The notes below the pieces were generated by a model. The model was not told the DNA's origin, made no database searches, and saw only the letters and a list, made by a program, of their open reading frames with translations. The translations under genes and the position numbers were made by a program. Shown here piece by piece: positions 8,487-10,935 of a DNA stretch of 10,935 nucleotides. Position 1 is the stretch's first letter, and each line of letters opens with the position of its first letter. Origin of the DNA: Gammaproteobacteria bacterium (lineage in GTDB: Bacteria; Pseudomonadota; Gammaproteobacteria; S144-34); assembly GCA_015487895.1 (NCBI GenBank), contig WFOW01000065.1, positions 1 through 10,935 of the forward strand, in the 5' to 3' direction.

Positions 8487-9206
8487 ATGGGGCTCGAATG
8501 CCAGCACGCGGGCATCCCGGACGGCCGCCGCCCGTCGGCGGAGGGGGCGCGTCTGGCCTGGGCGGAGATCGATACCGTCTTCCTCGACATGGACGGCACG
8601 GTGCTGGACCTGCGCTTCGACAACCATTTCTGGCGCGAGCACGTGCCGCGGCGCTACGCCGAGGCGCGCGGCATCACCCTGGAGCAGGCCAAGGCCGAGG
8701 TCTATCCACGCTTCCGCGCCGTCGAGGGCACCATGGAGTGGTACTGCGTGGACTACTGGACGCGCACCCTCGGGCTCGACATCGCCGGGCTCAAGGAGGA
8801 GGTCGAGCACCTGATCCGGCTGCACGACCGCGCCATCGAGTTCCTGGACGCGGTGCGGCGCTCGGGGCGCAGGCTGCTGCTCGTGACCAATGCCCACGGC
8901 AAGAGCCTGGGGCTGAAGATGCGCCGCACGGGCATCGCAGGCCGCTTCGACGCCCTGGTCTCCTCGCACGAGTTCGGCCGCCCCAAGGAGGACCCGGCCT
9001 TCTGGGACTGGCTGCGCGGGCGCGAGCCCTACGAGCCGGCGCGGACCCTGCTCGTCGACGACAGCCTCGCGGTGCTGCGTGCCGCGCGCGGCTACGGCAT
9101 CCGCCACCTGGTGGCCGTGCGCCGCCCGGACTCGGCGCTGCCCGCGCGCGAGGTCGAGGGCTTCGCCGCCGTCGACACCCTCGCGGACCTGCTGCCCGTC
9201 GGTTAG
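8487..9206 (+). CDS. yrfG: HAD-family GMP/IMP nucleotidase YrfG
   Basis: This is a cytoplasmic 5'-nucleotidase expected to dephosphorylate GMP and IMP. In numbering from the upstream GTG 8478 the HAD motifs are: motif I DMDGT (37-41, nucleophile Asp37, acid Asp39), motif II VTNAHG (Thr137), motif III Lys170 in FGRPKED, and motif IV VDDS (Asp194/Asp195). The YrfG-specific features DLRFDNHFW after motif I, WYCVDYW, and TNAHGKSLGLKM closely match E. coli YrfG as I recall it. The N-terminus is about 15-20 residues longer than in E. coli. The GTG at 8478 would give 242 aa and the ATG at 8487 gives 239 aa. ATG is preferred because TAAAGT lies directly before the GTG. It is divergent from the secreted-protein/cysQ genes, and its stop codon directly abuts the repeat cluster. 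Confidence 0.92.
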   Translation: MGLECQHAGIPDGRRPSAEGARLAWAEIDTVFLDMDGTVLDLRFDNHFWREHVPRRYAEARGITLEQAKAEVYPRFRAVEGTMEWYCVDYWTRTLGLDIAGLKEEVEHLIRLHDRAIEFLDAVRRSGRRLLLVTNAHGKSLGLKMRRTGIAGRFDALVSSHEFGRPKEDPAFWDWLRGREPYEPARTLLVDDSLAVLRAARGYGIRHLVAVRRPDSALPAREVEGFAAVDTLADLLPVG

Positions 9207-9246
9207 CGGGAGACGGGAGGCGGGTGACGGGAAAGACCAAAAGGCT

Positions 9247-9261
9247 GCGCCCGCAGGGCGC
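9247..9261. repeat. Hairpin at centre of repeat block, copy 1
   Basis: Perfect 6-bp arms GCGCCC/GGGCGC with loop GCA. It lies between GACGGG-rich and CCTCGCCTCCCGAT sequences that can pair imperfectly outside it, so the whole block 9208-9308 may fold as one long hairpin. It lies 41 nt past the yrfG stop and could serve as its terminator. Confidence 0.5.
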
Positions 9262-9326
9262 TCCACCCCTCGCCTCCCGATCCTCGCCTCCCGATCCCCG
9301 CCACCCGCTTCTGCCGCCGCAATCGG

Positions 9327-9380
9327 TCGCGGCTGGAAGCCGCTTGTATAGTGCACGGGAGACGGGTTACGGGAGACGGG
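9327..9380. repeat. 54-bp direct repeat, copy 1 (contains a REP-like hairpin)
   Basis: Identical to 9467-9520 except for C9333 versus T9473. It begins with a minus-oriented REP-like hairpin, GCGGCT-GGA-AGCCGC (9329-9343), followed by TTGTATAGTGCAC and then two GGGAGACGGG units separated by TTAC. Confidence 0.85.
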
Positions 9381-9417
9381 CGACCGTACACCGTAGCCTG
9401 CGAGCTGTAACCCGGCT

Positions 9418-9448
9418 CTGTGGGAGCGGCATCTTGCCGCGACCACAG
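9418..9448 (+). repeat. REP-like palindrome, plus orientation
   Basis: Outer arms CTGTGG (9418-9423) and CCACAG (9443-9448) and inner arms GCGGCA (9426-9431) and TGCCGC (9435-9440) pair perfectly. They are separated by opposing GA dinucleotides that could form tandem G-A pairs. TGTGGGAGCGGC...GCCGCGA is the form of REP sequences I know from Pseudomonas and relatives. Confidence 0.65.
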
Positions 9449-9466
9449 CCTGAGAAAGCTGAGGAA

Positions 9467-9520
9467 TCGCGGTTGGAAGCCGCTTGTATAGTGCACGGGA
9501 GACGGGTTACGGGAGACGGG
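9467..9520. repeat. 54-bp direct repeat, copy 2 (contains a REP-like hairpin)
   Basis: This is the second copy of 9327-9380, exactly 140 bp downstream. Its single difference (T9473) turns a G-C pair of the hairpin stem into a G-U pair, so the fold is kept. With the plus-oriented REP at 9418-9448 it forms an inverted REP pair, like a REPIN. Confidence 0.85.
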
Positions 9521-9535
9521 AAAGATCGAACGGCC

Positions 9536-9550
9536 GCGCCCGAAGGGCGC
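9536..9550. repeat. Hairpin at centre of repeat block, copy 2
   Basis: Perfect arms GCGCCC/GGGCGC with loop GAA. It is the counterpart of 9247-9261: the arms are identical while two of the three loop bases differ from the other copy (GCA versus GAA, one change, with flanks also diverged). Confidence 0.5.
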
Positions 9551-9591
9551 ACCGGCCCTCGCCTCCCGATACCCGTCTCTCGCCTCTGCCG

Positions 9592-9608
9592 CGCCCGCTT
9601 CGCGGGCG
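9592..9608 (-). terminator. Candidate terminator hairpin after the cysteine-cluster gene
   Basis: Perfect 7-bp arms CGCCCGC (9592-9598) and GCGGGCG (9602-9608) flank loop TTC, 26 nt past the minus-strand stop at 9634. There is no T tract. It may instead be part of the repeat cluster. Confidence 0.4.
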
Positions 9609-9633
9609 TGCGCCGCAAACCGTCACCCGGAAG

Positions 9634-10044
9634 CTACCGCTCCCAGCGCTTGAAGCGGCGGCGGCAGTAGGCGTTGAGCTCCTCGTAGGTGCGGAAGTGG
9701 AGCTCGAAACCCTCCTCGGCGGGGGCGTCGTACTCGCAGTAGTCGTTGTCGTAGTCGCGGCAGATCTGCGGCCGGCGCGCGTAGATGCCGCAGCGCCCGT
9801 CCGGGCGCAGGTGCCGGCAGCGCGTGTGGAAGAGCAGGAACCAGCCGTCCTCGTCCTTGTAGACCTCGACGCCCTCGTGGGCCACCTGCCACAGCAGGTG
9901 CTCGAAGTCGTACTTCGAGCGTGGCCCCGGGATCTTCTGCGTGACGTAGTTGCAGCACTTGCTGCCGACGCAGAAGCTGCACTTGTTCTCGGGCGTGATC
10001 TGGACGCCGCGCGGCGGGCGGCGGCGGGCGGCTCGCCTGGACAT
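9634..10044 (-). CDS. YkgJ-family cysteine cluster protein
   Basis: This is a small (136 aa) soluble protein of the zinc/iron-chelating cysteine-cluster family (YkgJ/UPF0153 type), whose biochemical role is not established. Eight cysteines are in the family arrangement: Cys22 and Cys25 (CSFC), Cys30-Cys31 (KCC), Cys76, Cys85 in GRCGIYARRPQIC, Cys95 and Cys103. The RRPQICRDYDNDYC stretch matches the family's usual RPxxCRxY core. The N-terminus is Arg-rich and precedes the cluster with no signal peptide. The start ATG is preceded by TGATAGAGT, an extended -10-like box, but by no Shine-Dalgarno. It lies 38 bp downstream of the PilZ-like gene on the same strand, so read-through from that gene is also possible. 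Confidence 0.88.
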   Translation of the reverse strand: MSRRAARRRPPRGVQITPENKCSFCVGSKCCNYVTQKIPGPRSKYDFEHLLWQVAHEGVEVYKDEDGWFLLFHTRCRHLRPDGRCGIYARRPQICRDYDNDYCEYDAPAEEGFELHFRTYEELNAYCRRRFKRWER

Positions 10045-10052
10045 GGCGCGCT

Positions 10053-10061
10053 ACTCTATCA
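10053..10061 (-). promoter_or_regulatory. Possible extended -10 element for the cysteine-cluster gene
   Basis: The minus strand reads TGATAGAGT, i.e. TG-N-TAGAGT, ending 8 nt before the ATG at 10044. An extended -10 can work without a strong -35, and none is seen. The transcript would be almost leaderless. Confidence 0.35.
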
Positions 10062-10065
10062 CAGC

Positions 10066-10077
10066 CGAGGCGCCTCG
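10066..10077. promoter_or_regulatory. 12-bp perfect palindrome upstream of the cysteine-cluster gene
   Basis: CGAGGCGCCTCG is its own reverse complement. It lies 5 bp upstream of the TGATAGAGT box and just after the stop of the PilZ-like gene. It could be an operator in the -20 to -35 region or a short terminator stem. Chance occurrence is possible in this base composition. Confidence 0.3.
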
Positions 10078-10082
10078 CAGGC

Positions 10083-10935
10083 TCAGGCGGGCGCGAGCGC
10101 CAGCACGGCCACGTGCGGCGTGCGCTCGAGCACGGCGGCCACGCGCGCCGCCGCCGTGCGGCCCTCGATGCGCACCTCGAGCCGCACGCCGGGCTCGGGC
10201 GCGAGCGCCGGTGCGCACAGCAGCCGCGCGGGCAGCGACAGCGTCCGGACGGGCGCGGCATAGACGCCCTCGCCGCTTCCTCCGGGACCCGTCACGGCGA
10301 CGGGCGCCGCGCGCCCCGGCACGCGCTCCAGGCCCACCGCCGGCCCGGGCGCGCCCGCGACCGCGCGCACCCAGCGGGCGAGCGCCGCATCGACGCGCCA
10401 GGCACCGCCTTCGTCCTCCTGGGCCACGATGGCGACGGGCTCGCCCGCCTCCGGCACGTCGGCGCCGGTCTCCCGCGGCACCACCATCAGGCCCCGCACG
10501 CTGTCGTTCACCGCCCGCCAGGCGTCGAGCGCCACCGCCCGCTCCTCCTCGGACTCGAGGCTGAGCACGGACATCCCGAGGCGCTGGCCCGCGACGAGGT
10601 CGGCGAGCCGCTCGGGGCCGAGGCCGAGCAGGTCGTGGAGCGCGCCGAGCCCGCGCGCGAGCAGCACCGGGCGGTCGACGGGACGCCGCTCGTCGCCGCG
10701 CCGATCCCCGGGGCGGAGCTGGGCGAGCACGCGCCGCGCCAGGCCGGCGTGGCCGCCTTCCTGGGCCGCCAGCCGGCGCAGGTGCGCCTCCGCCGCGGCC
10801 GCATCCAGGCAGAGCGGGCCCGGACTCGCACCCGGGCGCAGGCGCGCTCTACCGCCTGTGGCTGCTCGCCCGCGGGGGCCGCCAGCGCCACCTCCCGCGC
10901 GGCGAGACGCGCGTGGAGCTGGTGCAGCTCGAGCC
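10083..10935 (-). CDS. PilZ-like domain protein, 5' end outside window, probable frame change upstream
   Basis: The gene enters from beyond the window end and stops at TGA 10083. The part from about 10820 down to 10083 has near-complete GC3 and protein-like sequence. It contains RRGDER (about 10685-10703, an RxxxR) and, about 60 residues later, NDSVRG (10491-10508), matching the NxSxxG half of the PilZ c-di-GMP-binding signature. A beta-rich segment with AWRVDAALARWVR and a C-terminal strand region follow. I recall a family of larger gammaproteobacterial PilZ-type proteins with this C-terminal layout, but the match is from memory. The first in-frame start in the window is GTG 10730 (215 aa), yet coding character clearly continues upstream of it. 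Beyond about 10840 this frame loses coding character and another minus frame looks better; see findings. A role in c-di-GMP sensing is inference. Confidence 0.6.
   Translation of the reverse strand, partial: ARAAPAPRASRRAGGGAGGPRGRAATGGRARLRPGASPGPLCLDAAAAEAHLRRLAAQEGGHAGLARRVLAQLRPGDRRGDERRPVDRPVLLARGLGALHDLLGLGPERLADLVAGQRLGMSVLSLESEEERAVALDAWRAVNDSVRGLMVVPRETGADVPEAGEPVAIVAQEDEGGAWRVDAALARWVRAVAGAPGPAVGLERVPGRAAPVAVTGPGGSGEGVYAAPVRTLSLPARLLCAPALAPEPGVRLEVRIEGRTAAARVAAVLERTPHVAVLALAPA

Larger units (their letters stand above)
9207..9633. repeat. Non-coding repeat cluster (427 bp) between yrfG and the cysteine-cluster gene
   Basis: No gene is seen here. The stretch is less GC-biased than the genes and consists of (a) GACGGG-rich arms at 9207-9234 and 9357-9380, with a third copy at 9497-9525; (b) complementary CCTCGCCTCCCGAT arms at 9268-9294 and 9557-9570; (c) two matching hairpins, GCGCCC-GCA-GGGCGC at 9247-9261 and GCGCCC-GAA-GGGCGC at 9536-9550; and (d) three REP-like hairpins. 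The blocks at about 9222-9281 and 9511-9570 align with each other at a 289-bp offset. It looks like nested insertion or duplication of small non-autonomous repeats. Confidence 0.75.

Noticed and set aside
9207..9633. CRISPR-like array from the regularly spaced repeats
   Set aside because: There are only two long direct copies, the spacer itself contains repeat elements, and no cas gene is present. REP/MITE-type repeats explain it better.
9484..10263. 259-codon plus-strand frame over the repeats and the cysteine-cluster gene
   Set aside because: It starts inside a repeat copy and is antisense to the gene with the conserved eight-cysteine pattern.
10841..10935. Plus-strand frame at the window end (ALYRLWLLARGG...) as the start of a new gene
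   Set aside because: Codon usage is attractive, but no start codon precedes it in that frame within reach and upstream codons lose GC3. It is left as an alternative in the frame-switch finding.

Overview
The window is about 10.9 kb of very GC-rich DNA. Nearly every codon in the real genes ends in G or C. Gene content and order point to a gammaproteobacterium, perhaps Chromatiales/Ectothiorhodospiraceae. The evidence is a Pseudomonas-style pst operon with oversized PstC and PstA, a cysQ/yrfG neighbourhood, and REP-type repeats. The taxonomy is inference. No tRNA, rRNA, CRISPR array, insertion sequence or transposase gene was seen.

Region 1 (1-5549, + strand) is a phosphate uptake operon, pstC-pstA-pstB-phoU, with gaps of 4 bp or less, or overlaps, between most genes. 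A PhoB-box-like tandem repeat lies just before pstC. The binding-protein gene pstS is not in the window and would have to lie upstream or elsewhere. PstC carries a periplasmic domain of about 370 residues that looks like a beta-propeller. PstA carries a large periplasmic insertion with a coiled coil. The operon ends in a hairpin formed from the phoU stop codon and the stop codon of the convergent next gene.

Region 2 (5559-8425, - strand) reads, from its own upstream end, an unknown secreted protein, a CysQ-type 3'(2'),5'-bisphosphate nucleotidase and a membrane diguanylate cyclase. Divergent from these is yrfG (8478-9206, +), a HAD-family GMP/IMP nucleotidase. This resembles the yrfG/nudE-cysQ neighbourhood of other gammaproteobacteria, except that the unknown secreted protein sits where nudE would be expected.

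Region 3 (9207-9633) is a non-coding repeat cluster. It holds a 54-bp direct repeat 140 bp apart, three REP-like hairpins in mixed orientation, and GACGGG-rich arms around two matching hairpins.

Region 4 (9634-10935, - strand) holds a small cysteine-cluster (YkgJ-like) protein and, running off the window end, a PilZ-like protein whose upstream part seems to change reading frame.

Together the genes concern phosphate and phosphorylated nucleotides: Pi uptake (Pst/PhoU), c-di-GMP synthesis (GGDEF protein), a possible c-di-GMP effector (PilZ-like), and removal of pAp (CysQ) and GMP (YrfG). Several genes that start a transcript have a -10-like hexamer 6-9 nt before the start codon and no Shine-Dalgarno, which suggests leaderless mRNAs.
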